A stretch of 64,000 nt of DNA from Belliella kenyensis (GTDB lineage Bacteria; Bacteroidota; Bacteroidia; Cytophagales; Cyclobacteriaceae), in assembly GCF_022549675.1 (NCBI RefSeq), contig NZ_JAKZGR010000012.1, positions 62,001 to 126,000 on the forward strand, written 5' to 3'. This document shows, piece by piece, positions 7,932-16,183 of this stretch (position 1 is its first letter; every line of letters starts with the position of its first letter). The notes under the pieces were generated by a model. That model had not been told where the DNA came from, did not search any database, and was given only the letters and a program-made list of their open reading frames with translations. The position numbers and the translations under genes are program-made.

Positions 7932-10042
7932 ATTGGATCAATGAACTTCTTCCTCCAGCCTATTTGTATGCGATTGGGTGGATGCTTATTCATGCTATTT
8001 GGCAAGTTGCAGGCATTGGACTTGTATTATGGTTCTTGCTAAGGTATAGCTCCCAAAAATCATCAGCTTACAAATATAATCTCGGAATATCATCCTTGTT
8101 GCTGATGCTTGTAATAAGCTTTTTCACTTTTGGCTACTATCTTGACCTGGACTCACAATCCTTTGAGCATTCAATGGTAAATACCACACAATATATCTCA
8201 GCAGACACTTCAGATTTGAAAGCAGAACTAATAAGCTATGTGAACGAGGAGCCTTCGTCAAGATATTGGTTGGTTAGTCTGTTAGAGCACATTGAGAGGA
8301 ACATTCCCATTTTAGTCAATATTTGGATGATAGGAGTGGTTCTATTTATGATCAAGTTTGCTAGCGCAATGGCTGACTTAAAAACACTCCGATCAAGACC
8401 TTCGAAGCCCATTGCTCACAAATGGGAAAATAAGGTCGACGAGTATGTAAAAAAATTGAAAATAGATAGATCAATTCAAATACTTGAAAGCAAATTCATC
8501 AGCATACCGCTTACTTATGGGATTTTAAAGCCTATTATTTTGATCCCAACAGGCTTGCTTTTTCAGCTGAACAATGCGCAAGTAGAAGCTATCATCGCAC
8601 ACGAATTGGCCCATATCAAACGCCAGGACTACTTGATCAATCTCCTTCAATCAACGATGGAAATATTCTTTTTCTTTCATCCTGTCTTTTGGTGGATCAA
8701 TGGCCTCATCCGCACCGAACGAGAGAATGCATGCGATGATATTGCGATACAGCTAGGTGTTGCTCCTAGAGCATTAGCGGAAGCTCTTGTCACTTGTACC
8801 AACTATAGTATGGCTGCAAACCCTCAATTGTCTATGGCTGCAACTTCAAGAAAAACGCCAACATTAGATAGAATCAAAAGAATAATGGGATTCAACACCC
8901 CTAATAAACCGACCTCCACTTTAAGCAGCCTAACCATGACCATTTCACTAATTTTAAGCACCTCCCTTTTACTTGGAGCACAAGCTATCAAGACCCCTGT
9001 AAATGATTTGGATCATTTCCTAACCGAAATCAAATCAGAAATCATTTTAATGGACAACTTCTGGCAGCAGTTTGAAACCAACCCGGAGCTAGACCTCAGT
9101 TCCAAAACAGAAGTAATGGCACATACATTAAAAATTACCCCATTAGAATTTGAAGGTGTTGATTTCAGTGATATGCCGATAAAAAATCTAGATCAAAAAA
9201 TAGGTTTACCAATAGTCAGCTTCGATGCTAAAATCGATACAACGACAAGTATGGTGAGAGTTCAAGAAACAAGTGTCAACCTAAATAAAAACACTTTCGA
9301 ACCTAGAGTAAGTGCTTTAGCTGGAAATCCAACAGTGAATGTATCATCAAATACCGAAAGTACTACCTCAGTCCGAGGTGCTACTTTAACGCAACAAGCC
9401 TTTGGACAAAATTATGCTAGAGTACTAGCTTCATTATCAACCAAAGCCGCTAAGGGGTCTGAATTCCCTAGGACTACAGGTGTACCCACTGCCCGCGGCA
9501 TTTATAACATAGATACGACTAAATCTTATAAAAAAGAACTCAAAGAAGCCACTAGCCAGCTATCCAATGCCAAAACAGAGGACGAGAGAAACGTAGCTAT
9601 ACAGAAAATAACAGAAATCAGCGAGAAAATTGCTTCTTCTACAAGCCAGCAATGGGTTAAAAATGACTCAGTGATGTTGGAATTCTCTAGACGAAGTGCT
9701 GAGGCCATTGGCCCATGGATGGAAGAAAACAGCAAACAAATGGAAGAATGGCAAAATAAGCTGGAACCCATCATGAAATCCTTTAGCGAAAAAATGGAAG
9801 GACTAAACGAAAAATTAATGCCACTCAACGATGAACTTCAATCCAATTTCAAAAAATTCGATGAAGAATCAAGGCCATGGATGGAAGAGTTTCAGCTTAA
9901 AATAGCAGAATGGCAAAAAGAAAATCAGCCAAAAATTGAGGAGTTCCAGAAAAAAATGGCAGAATGGCAAATAGAATATGCTACTAAAATGAAAGAATTG
10001 CAGAAGGAGTTCAAAGAAAAGAAAAACTCCCCAGACAAATAA
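7928..10042 (+). CDS. BlaR1-like M56 membrane metallopeptidase with coiled-coil C-terminus
   Basis: Zinc metalloprotease of family M56, expected to signal to the co-encoded BlaI repressor. Hydrophobic segments lie near residues 12-38, 51-71, 125-145 and 334-352. The catalytic HELAH is at 225-229 and the downstream ENACDD zinc-ligand region at 266-271. The C-terminal 350 residues have no penicillin-binding sensor domain (no SxxK/KTG set). A low-complexity linker is followed by a highly charged helical tail from about residue 590, with recurring PWMEE and EWQ repeats. So the signal sensed is probably not a beta-lactam. In Bacteroidota, M56 proteins with varied C-termini are common; what this tail binds is unknown. 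Confidence 0.85.
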   Translation: MNWINELLPPAYLYAIGWMLIHAIWQVAGIGLVLWFLLRYSSQKSSAYKYNLGISSLLLMLVISFFTFGYYLDLDSQSFEHSMVNTTQYISADTSDLKAELISYVNEEPSSRYWLVSLLEHIERNIPILVNIWMIGVVLFMIKFASAMADLKTLRSRPSKPIAHKWENKVDEYVKKLKIDRSIQILESKFISIPLTYGILKPIILIPTGLLFQLNNAQVEAIIAHELAHIKRQDYLINLLQSTMEIFFFFHPVFWWINGLIRTERENACDDIAIQLGVAPRALAEALVTCTNYSMAANPQLSMAATSRKTPTLDRIKRIMGFNTPNKPTSTLSSLTMTISLILSTSLLLGAQAIKTPVNDLDHFLTEIKSEIILMDNFWQQFETNPELDLSSKTEVMAHTLKITPLEFEGVDFSDMPIKNLDQKIGLPIVSFDAKIDTTTSMVRVQETSVNLNKNTFEPRVSALAGNPTVNVSSNTESTTSVRGATLTQQAFGQNYARVLASLSTKAAKGSEFPRTTGVPTARGIYNIDTTKSYKKELKEATSQLSNAKTEDERNVAIQKITEISEKIASSTSQQWVKNDSVMLEFSRRSAEAIGPWMEENSKQMEEWQNKLEPIMKSFSEKMEGLNEKLMPLNDELQSNFKKFDEESRPWMEEFQLKIAEWQKENQPKIEEFQKKMAEWQIEYATKMKELQKEFKEKKNSPDK

Positions 10043-10085
10043 CATCCTCAAGACCCACTATTTCCTAACCACCTCATTTTTGAGA

Positions 10086-10167
10086 AGACCTGTCAGGTTT
10101 CAGTTGACTAGCACTTAGGCTAACTTTAGATACTTAGCCGTCAAACTGATAAAAACCTGACAGGTCT
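10086..10167. repeat. 15-bp inverted repeat built on ACCTGTCAGGT
   Basis: AGACCTGTCAGGTTT (10086-10100) and its exact complement AAACCTGACAGGTCT (10153-10167) flank a 52-bp loop. Each arm contains an 11-bp odd palindrome (ACCTG-A/T-CAGGT). It lies between the blaR1-like gene and a convergent gene, so it may end transcription or be a dispersed intergenic repeat. No T-run follows closely. The rest of 10043-10325 shows nothing else. Confidence 0.7.
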
Positions 10168-10325
10168 CATTTTACACTAGGCCAATTTGAAATCACTGCT
10201 CTAATGCCAGTTGTTTCAATGTATAGGGGAACAATTGGCTTAAAAAGTGTTAGCACTAGGGTAAAATTGCTTTCTCTACTAAGCATTTTTACTATGTTTT
10301 ACTTACTGCAGAAAGCAATAAATTT

Positions 10326-11450
10326 TCAGGATAAGTCTTTCATGGTAACCACAGAAATTTCTTTTCTATTCACCTGGATCAATGGCTTCATTGCCGATAC
10401 AGGAAACTGATACCCATCTTCTCCCAAGGTCCAAAGCAGTGGGGCAAGATTTTGCACAGTTGCTTTACAGCCTTGAATGATAGCTCCCAGATTTCCTGTT
10501 TGCTTAGAAAGCTTGGCTTCATTTTCTATTTCAAAAGGTCCATTGAAACCTCTACTTTTCAAAACATCTACAAAACTTCGCCAATCCATAGAATCCCCTA
10601 GCCCGAATCCCGGCAAAGTGGCTTCATAATGATGCCTGTCCCAATCATTTTTACTGTATGGAATTCCTGCACTTTCGGCCCATTCCTCTTTCACTTTTTG
10701 CATGGGATACATATTGCCCCAATATGGGTCCGAGATATTTCTTGTAGACTTGACATGAATCCTCTTCAAGCGACTCATGTCCGTGTGACGGATCACCTCT
10801 ACAGGGTCTGTTTGCTGCCAAATATCATGAGAAGGATCATAGATCTCACCATGAGCTTTGCTAGGAATCAGTTCGTACATGATTTTTCTTGCAGCCAATA
10901 CACCTGTCAGGTTATTGAAAGTCGTACTGTAGCCTGATGATCTCCATCCCTCCATGGGACAATTTTCATACAGCACAGTAACTCCCAGATCCTCGGCGTA
11001 CTTGATGATCGGTGTAAAAATCCTCTGATATTCCTCTAAATTCTTTTCAAATCCATGCTCTTGAATACCTAGCTCATGATTGTACCCCACGAACGTCCCC
11101 ACAGTTACATCATTTTCATCTCCTCCAAGTAAATACGCCAATCTGATCAACTTAAGCAAATGATTTTGATTGTGCAGCCTTTGACTTTCATCACCTCCAA
11201 TAAGGTTGTCAAATGCACCTATTGAAAGTCGAAGTTGAGCAGTATTAAACTGATCAATCAATCTCGAAGCAGTGCCTCGGTCAAAATTATCATAGTCGAG
11301 GTGTGTGGCTACAAAGTCATCTCTTGTGCCATCTTTTCTAAACACACATAAGTCCAGTCCCTGCACACCTATGAGTTGAGCTTTGGCAATAACTTCCTCC
11401 AAATCCAGCTGATCAAAAGCTGAAGTCATAATCCATATTTGATTGTTCAT
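10326..11450 (-). CDS. Sugar phosphate isomerase/epimerase-like TIM-barrel protein
   Basis: Member of the xylose isomerase-like TIM-barrel / AP endonuclease 2 superfamily (PF01261), 374 residues, probably cytosolic because no signal peptide is seen. Recognisable barrel strands carrying metal ligands include GVTVLYENCPMEGW (Glu ligand near residue 161), EIYDPSHDIWQ (Asp/His near 207), RIHVKSTR (His) and GPFEIENEAK (final Glu). These fit a divalent-metal isomerase or epimerase acting on a sugar or inositol derivative. The exact substrate is not inferable. It stands alone, with 283 bp on one side and over 600 bp of non-coding sequence on the other. Confidence 0.75.
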   Translation of the reverse strand: MNNQIWIMTSAFDQLDLEEVIAKAQLIGVQGLDLCVFRKDGTRDDFVATHLDYDNFDRGTASRLIDQFNTAQLRLSIGAFDNLIGGDESQRLHNQNHLLKLIRLAYLLGGDENDVTVGTFVGYNHELGIQEHGFEKNLEEYQRIFTPIIKYAEDLGVTVLYENCPMEGWRSSGYSTTFNNLTGVLAARKIMYELIPSKAHGEIYDPSHDIWQQTDPVEVIRHTDMSRLKRIHVKSTRNISDPYWGNMYPMQKVKEEWAESAGIPYSKNDWDRHHYEATLPGFGLGDSMDWRSFVDVLKSRGFNGPFEIENEAKLSKQTGNLGAIIQGCKATVQNLAPLLWTLGEDGYQFPVSAMKPLIQVNRKEISVVTMKDLS

Positions 11451-12076
11451 TTATTTCTATTGTTTCCTAGTTGAATAAAACCCAGAAATTAAATCTCTGA
11501 GACTTTATAATTTACTTCGCCCAATTTTATTTATTACAGGCTAATAAGCTAAGAATTTAACGGAAAAATATAAACAAGTATACAAATTTACGAAATCTAA
11601 TACACTGATAACAATCAATATGAGCGGACTCACTTGGACACTGATTTTGAAAGATCTAGCTAAATAGAAAAAGATAAAAAATGAATCGATATTTAGTAAA
11701 ACTGTATAAAACCAGCACTAAAATATCTTGCCAAATCAAAAGCAAAATCAATAAATAAGATTATTCGCTTTTTTGCCAGTAACTTCAATTCATTGGCTCA
11801 ACAGGTTGTTAATGATCAATATCCATAAGTATCCAAATATCAATTTATATCGGAAGTTAGATAAATCGGAATTTTGTAATGTTATTGGCACAGTTCCATA
11901 TATCCATATCAATAAATTAAGATGAATGTATAAAATTCCCTTGGAGAATGAGTTGCAAAATATAGACTTACAGCTTTCCAATCTATTTAAAACCACACCT
12001 CTAGGACACCTTTTATGGAAAACACAAAACAAATCATTTGAAAAATGATTAAACTTGTAAAAAAACCAACTTAAAC
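11451..12076. other. Intergenic region with no recognised feature
   Basis: This 626-bp stretch is AT-rich and lies between divergently transcribed genes. It should hold the promoters of both. I found no clear TTTG/TAnnTTTG pair, no strong hairpin and no protein-like reading frame. A 123-codon minus-strand frame at its right end runs into the next gene and does not look like protein. Confidence 0.5.
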
Positions 12077-13237
12077 ATGATAAGATCACACAAAAAATTA
12101 TCTTTTGTTTTGGGCATGTTCTTGGCAGCAGGTTTGGCTTCATGCTCAGAGCCTCAAGCAAGCGATAACGCCCAAGAAAAACCAGCGGGCACGATAGAAT
12201 CAGAAAAACTAAATTTCACCCTAGATACGCTATACAGTGACTTTGAAAACCCATGGGGCATGACATGGTTACCTGACGGCAGGATGCTTGTAACCGAAAG
12301 AAAAGGGGAAATTTTGATTTTCAAGGATGATGCTTTTACTGGTGAAAAACTGACAGGTGTACCCGAAGTTCATGCAGTAAATCAAGCAGGTCTATTGGAT
12401 ATCGCTATCCATCCAGACTATGAAAGCAATGGTTGGATCTACCTTGCATATGCAAAGGATATGAACAATGGAGGTGTATTGACCATTTCTCGAGCGAAGC
12501 TTGACGGTAACGCACTTGTTGACCTTGAGGAATTGATTGTAAATATGCCAGAATGGCAAGGCGGAAGACACTTTGGAACTAGAATAGTTTTTGACAAAGA
12601 TAATTACCTGTACTATGCTAATGGTGATAAAGGAAGCCGTCCCGAAAATGCACAAGAGCTAAATAACTCTCATGGTAAGATTCACAGAATCCATGATGAT
12701 GGTCGTATCCCATCTGACAACCCCTTTGTAGATGTAGATGGTGCAGTAGCCTCTATCTGGACTTATGGTAACAGAAACCCACAGGGTATGATTTATGATG
12801 CTGACAATAACAGACTTTGGTCTGTAGAGCATGGTCCAAAAGGTGGTGACGAGTTAAATTTGATTGAGAAAGGCAAAAACTACGGATGGCCAGAAGTAAC
12901 TTACGGTATTGACTATGATGGAACAATCATTACAGAAGACACTGAGAAAGAAGGTATGGAATCACCTGTATCATACTGGGTACCTTCCATAGCAACTTGC
13001 GGAATGACCTTGGTCACTTCTGACAAGTACCCAAATTGGAAAGGCAATCTACTTGTAGCAGCACTTGCTGGACAACATATCTCTAGGGTAGAGCTTGATG
13101 GAACTACCTACGTAGGAGAAGAGAAGTTATTGAATGAGATCGGAAGGGTGAGACAAGTTTCTCAAAGCCCGAACGGTTTTATCTATGCCATCACTGAGGC
13201 TACTGGCCTTATGGTGAAGATCATTCCACAGGATTAA
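12077..13237 (+). CDS. PQQ-dependent sugar dehydrogenase lipoprotein (aldose sugar dehydrogenase family)
   Basis: Beta-propeller glucose/sorbosone dehydrogenase-like protein (PF07995) that would oxidise aldoses or sugar alcohols outside the cytoplasm using PQQ. A lipoprotein signal peptide ends at LASC (Cys near residue 23). The propeller hallmarks are seen in order: ENPWGMTWLPDGRMLVTER, GLLDIAIHPDY, GRHFGTRIVFD, HGKIHRI, YGNRNPQGM and the EHGPKGGDELNLI/GKNYGWPEVTYG pair, which are the PQQ and calcium-binding loops. No PQQ biosynthesis genes are in the window. A strong hairpin terminator follows the stop. Confidence 0.85.
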   Translation: MIRSHKKLSFVLGMFLAAGLASCSEPQASDNAQEKPAGTIESEKLNFTLDTLYSDFENPWGMTWLPDGRMLVTERKGEILIFKDDAFTGEKLTGVPEVHAVNQAGLLDIAIHPDYESNGWIYLAYAKDMNNGGVLTISRAKLDGNALVDLEELIVNMPEWQGGRHFGTRIVFDKDNYLYYANGDKGSRPENAQELNNSHGKIHRIHDDGRIPSDNPFVDVDGAVASIWTYGNRNPQGMIYDADNNRLWSVEHGPKGGDELNLIEKGKNYGWPEVTYGIDYDGTIITEDTEKEGMESPVSYWVPSIATCGMTLVTSDKYPNWKGNLLVAALAGQHISRVELDGTTYVGEEKLLNEIGRVRQVSQSPNGFIYAITEATGLMVKIIPQD

Positions 13238-13260
13238 ATTTCCATTACCCATAATTCAAT

Positions 13261-13309
13261 AGGTCGATTCCATATACTTGATTGGTATATGAAATCGACC
13301 TAACTTTTT
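13261..13309 (+). terminator. Rho-independent terminator after the sugar dehydrogenase gene
   Basis: A 17-bp stem with one mismatch: the left arm 13261-13277 begins AGGTCGATT, the loop is TTGATTG, and the right arm 13285-13301 ends ATCGACCT. AACTTTTTA follows. It lies 24 bp after the stop and between convergent genes. Confidence 0.85.
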
Positions 13310-13330
13310 AACACCTACTCGATTCAACCA

Positions 13331-14146
13331 TTACCCTTCATACCAAAAATCCAGCGGATCTGGAATCGAAAACTCAAAGCCTGTCTTTGTAATTTTATTC
13401 GCTGAAATTTCTTTCCAAGCATTTTGTCCAGGTTCTGCATAGGATTGAGGAGGTGCAAAACCCAAGTCTTTGGCATTTTTCTCATAAACTTGACTTCGCA
13501 TAGGGTGTAAAGGAGCGACTCCATTGAAAACCTCGCCCCAAAGTTCTTTGGTGATGATCCATGTCAGCATGCTCACTGCATCATCCCTATGGATGTAATT
13601 CACAGGAGTATCACCTACTACATTGTCCTTTCCTGAAAAATACCTTCCTGGAATTCGGTCTACACCAAGCAATCCACCAAATCTTACAATAGTAAGTGCA
13701 TAAGTCGCATCATTTTGAAGCAAAGATTCCGCATCAAACAAAGCCTGATTTCCAGTGCTTGACTTGGTCAATGGATCTTCCTCACGGGCTACTTGGTTGA
13801 GATCAGGATATACAGAGGTGGCTGATACGTAGATTACCTTTCTGACAGTCCCTCGTTCTATCATAGCTTTGATAAACTTCACCTGTTCGGGATGAAAAGA
13901 CGGTGCAGCAGATCTTGTCCTAGGAGGCACATTGATGAGTAATACGTCTGCATCAAATAGTTTTTGAAAACCAAGCCCTTCTGGATGCGGGCACAGTTTC
14001 AGCAGGACCGTATCTAAGCCCTCTCGCTGAAGCAGGTTTACCTTTTCTTCGGAAGTAGCACTTCCCATCACTTGGTGTCCTTTAGAGATCAAATGGTGTG
14101 CAAGTGGCTTCCCTAACCAACCGAATCCAATGATTGAAATTTTCAT
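13331..14146 (-). CDS. NAD(P)-dependent epimerase/reductase, short-chain dehydrogenase-like
   Basis: Extended-SDR/YeeZ-like cytosolic protein of about 271 residues. The N-terminal MKISIIGFGWLGKPLAHHL carries the GxGxxG-type nucleotide-binding loop (GFGWLG). VIYVSATSVYPD (near residues 103-114) holds the Ser/Thr-rich active-site strand, and YIHRDDAV is the conserved mid-domain segment. The frame continues 29 codons upstream to 14233, but those residues run through a terminator hairpin and overlap the next gene; MKISIIG at 14146 is the natural start. The substrate is unknown. Confidence 0.8.
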   Translation of the reverse strand: MKISIIGFGWLGKPLAHHLISKGHQVMGSATSEEKVNLLQREGLDTVLLKLCPHPEGLGFQKLFDADVLLINVPPRTRSAAPSFHPEQVKFIKAMIERGTVRKVIYVSATSVYPDLNQVAREEDPLTKSSTGNQALFDAESLLQNDATYALTIVRFGGLLGVDRIPGRYFSGKDNVVGDTPVNYIHRDDAVSMLTWIITKELWGEVFNGVAPLHPMRSQVYEKNAKDLGFAPPQSYAEPGQNAWKEISANKITKTGFEFSIPDPLDFWYEG

Positions 14147-14163
14147 AGCTATTATTTGTAATG

Positions 14164-14183
14164 AAAAAACCCTCTTTCGAGGG
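14164..14183 (-). terminator. Rho-independent terminator of the fatty acid hydroxylase gene
   Basis: On the minus strand CCCTC-GAAA-GAGGG is followed by TTTTTT. It lies directly after the hydroxylase stop at 14191 and just before the start of the SDR gene at 14146, so it separates the two transcripts. Confidence 0.85.
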
Positions 14184-14190
14184 CTTTGTA

Positions 14191-14832
14191 TTATTTGTCT
14201 TTTTTTGGCATTGTTCCGAAAATGTAATCCCATAAAGGTGAACTAACTCCAAATGCAGCATCAGGATCTTTATAGTGATGGACCGCATGATTCACCCATA
14301 GAACTTTCAGAAAGTTTTTGGGAGGCTGATATGCGTGAACGATGTAATGAACACCTAAATAGCTCGCATACCCAAACAAGAATCCTGGCAAGAAATATAA
14401 TGCATAACTTCCCATGATAAAGGTGAAAACAATGTAAAAGATCAATGCATAAAATGCACTTACGAAAGGAGGCATCGCAAGTCTATCTTTGTCTTTTGGA
14501 TAGTCATGATGTACACCATGCACAGTGTATTGAAGCTTGTCTTTGGCAGGTGTATCAGGCTCCATGTGAAAAAAGTACTTGTGCATCAGATACTCCACGA
14601 GTGTGAAAGCTAATAAACCGATCAACATAATTGGAATACCTACTGCTAAACTGATGCTAGTGGTCGTAACTGCATAATAAAATGATACTGTACTGATCAC
14701 TAGAAACATCATGATTGGAATACTGATGTGAGTCCTTGATATTTTCTCCAAAATAGGATTCTTAAACATCGTGGCAGTCCCATTATTGTCAGGCCTATCC
14801 AATCTTCCGATTTTTTTCAATGTGGCGCTCAT
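14191..14832 (-). CDS. Sterol desaturase / fatty acid hydroxylase family protein
   Basis: Integral membrane di-iron oxygenase (PF04116) of 213 residues. The histidine clusters are present: HKYFFH (near 84-89), HGVHH (near 106-110), HYIVH (near 161-165) and HAVHHYKD (near 182-189), with GVSSPLWDYIFGT at the C-terminus. The short size and motif order resemble bacterial fatty acid 2-hydroxylases that modify sphingolipid or sulfonolipid acyl chains. That lipid role is an inference; the neighbours do not decide it. It starts at MSATLKKIG, 65 nt downstream of a TACTTTTG promoter box, and is closed by its own terminator. Confidence 0.85.
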   Translation of the reverse strand: MSATLKKIGRLDRPDNNGTATMFKNPILEKISRTHISIPIMMFLVISTVSFYYAVTTTSISLAVGIPIMLIGLLAFTLVEYLMHKYFFHMEPDTPAKDKLQYTVHGVHHDYPKDKDRLAMPPFVSAFYALIFYIVFTFIMGSYALYFLPGFLFGYASYLGVHYIVHAYQPPKNFLKVLWVNHAVHHYKDPDAAFGVSSPLWDYIFGTMPKKDK

Positions 14833-14904
14833 CTCTTTTTTGTTTTATTCTTTAATTCCAAGGTACAGAACTGTATCTATATAATTTTCTTTACAAATTC
14901 GGTG

Positions 14905-14912
14905 CAAAAGTA
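14905..14912 (-). promoter_or_regulatory. Bacteroidota -7 box upstream of the hydroxylase gene
   Basis: On the minus strand TACTTTTG followed by CACC matches TAnnTTTG. It gives a predicted start near 14898 and a leader of about 65 nt. No good -33 TTTG was found at the expected distance. Confidence 0.4.
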
Positions 14913-14965
14913 ACTTGAATGGTTAATATTACGAGTAAATGTCCAAATAGTTGAGAAATAAACTA

Positions 14966-16111
14966 TCAAAAATTACTCAATTCGACTTTTGTCCCCTCAA
15001 TAGTTTCCTTATAAAAAGCGACATACATCGGAAGAATATTTTCCACATCAAACTCTTTAGCTCTTCTCAGGGCTCTTTCTTTGAATCCCCCCAAATTTTC
15101 ATCCTTCAGGATTTCTAGTGCTTTCTTTGTCATGTCTGCTACATCTCCTACTTTGCATACATATCCAGTCTCACCATCGATATTCAATTCAGGAATTCCT
15201 CCTGCATCAGAAGTCAATATGGGAACCTCACAGGCCATGGCTTCAAGTGCTGCAAGTCCAAAGCTTTCCTTCTCAGAGGGCATCATAAATAAGTCAGCAA
15301 CCGACAGCACTTCTTCTACAGCTTCTAACTTACCCAAGAACCTGATATCATCACAGGTGCCGAGCTCTCTACAAAGTCTCTCCATCTTGTCTCGCTCTGG
15401 ACCATCCCCTACTAAAAGCAACTTTGCTGGAATTTGTTTTCTAACAGCATCAAAGACCCTAATGACATCTTCTACCCTCTTTACCTTTCGGAAATTTGAG
15501 GTATGAACGATAAGTTTTTCTCCATTAGGACAAATCGCCAATTTGAAATGCTCCTTTTTCTGCTTTTTAAACCTCTCCAAATCAATAAAGTTTGGAATCA
15601 CGCGAATTTCTCTTTTGATATCAAAATGGTCAAATGTAGCTTTCCTCAAATCCTCCGAAACAGCAGTCACACCATCTGACTGATTGATACTAAAAGTAAC
15701 CACAGGTTCATAGCTAGGGTCTTTTCCCACCAAGGTAATGTCTGTACCATGCAAGGTTGTAACTACAGGAATGTGAATTTGTTGGGTTTTGAGTATTTGC
15801 TTGGCCATGTATGCGGCAGAGGCATGAGGAATGGCATAGTGCACATGGAGCAAATCCAGCTGTTCATACTTGACTACATTCACCATTTTACTTGCCAAAG
15901 CGAGTTCATAAGGAGCGTGCTCAAACAATGGATAACTCTTTATATCCACCTCATGATAAAATAGATTTGCGCTAAAAAAATCCAAGCGGGTAGGTTGCCT
16001 ATACGTTATGAAATGGACCTGATGACCTTCCTTTGCTAATGCTTTGCCAAGCTCTGTGGCTACTACACCGCTACCTCCAAATGTTGGGTAACAGACTATA
16101 CCTATTTTCAT
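14966..16111 (-). CDS. bshA: N-acetyl-alpha-D-glucosaminyl L-malate synthase
   Basis: GT4-family glycosyltransferase that makes GlcNAc-malate from UDP-GlcNAc and L-malate, the first step of bacillithiol synthesis. The N-terminus MKIGIVCYPTFGGSGVVATELGKALA is the diagnostic BshA start, followed by HVHYAIPHASAAYMAKQ (near 94-110), TTLHGTDITLVG (near 122-133), NFRKVKR and PSEKESFGLAALEAMACEVPIL with the nucleotide-sugar EX7E motif (near 281-300). The length of 381 is typical. The YpdA-type reductase at 4302-5282 would recycle the product. BshB and BshC are not in the window. Confidence 0.95.
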   Translation of the reverse strand: MKIGIVCYPTFGGSGVVATELGKALAKEGHQVHFITYRQPTRLDFFSANLFYHEVDIKSYPLFEHAPYELALASKMVNVVKYEQLDLLHVHYAIPHASAAYMAKQILKTQQIHIPVVTTLHGTDITLVGKDPSYEPVVTFSINQSDGVTAVSEDLRKATFDHFDIKREIRVIPNFIDLERFKKQKKEHFKLAICPNGEKLIVHTSNFRKVKRVEDVIRVFDAVRKQIPAKLLLVGDGPERDKMERLCRELGTCDDIRFLGKLEAVEEVLSVADLFMMPSEKESFGLAALEAMACEVPILTSDAGGIPELNIDGETGYVCKVGDVADMTKKALEILKDENLGGFKERALRRAKEFDVENILPMYVAFYKETIEGTKVELSNF

Positions 16112-16183
16112 ATCTTTGGTTCAAACTGAAATCGATAGCCTTGTAACATCATCACATATGCTATTTGTTCATTTTATATATTA

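Noticed and set aside
10204-10410. 68-codon plus-strand frame after the blaR1-like gene
   Set aside because: It runs into the 3' end of the convergent isomerase-like gene and has no recognisable motif or upstream signal.
11790-12161. 123-codon minus-strand frame upstream of the sugar dehydrogenase
   Set aside because: It overlaps the start and signal peptide of the dehydrogenase gene, is Cys- and Asn-rich with no domain pattern, and looks like chance coding in AT-rich DNA.
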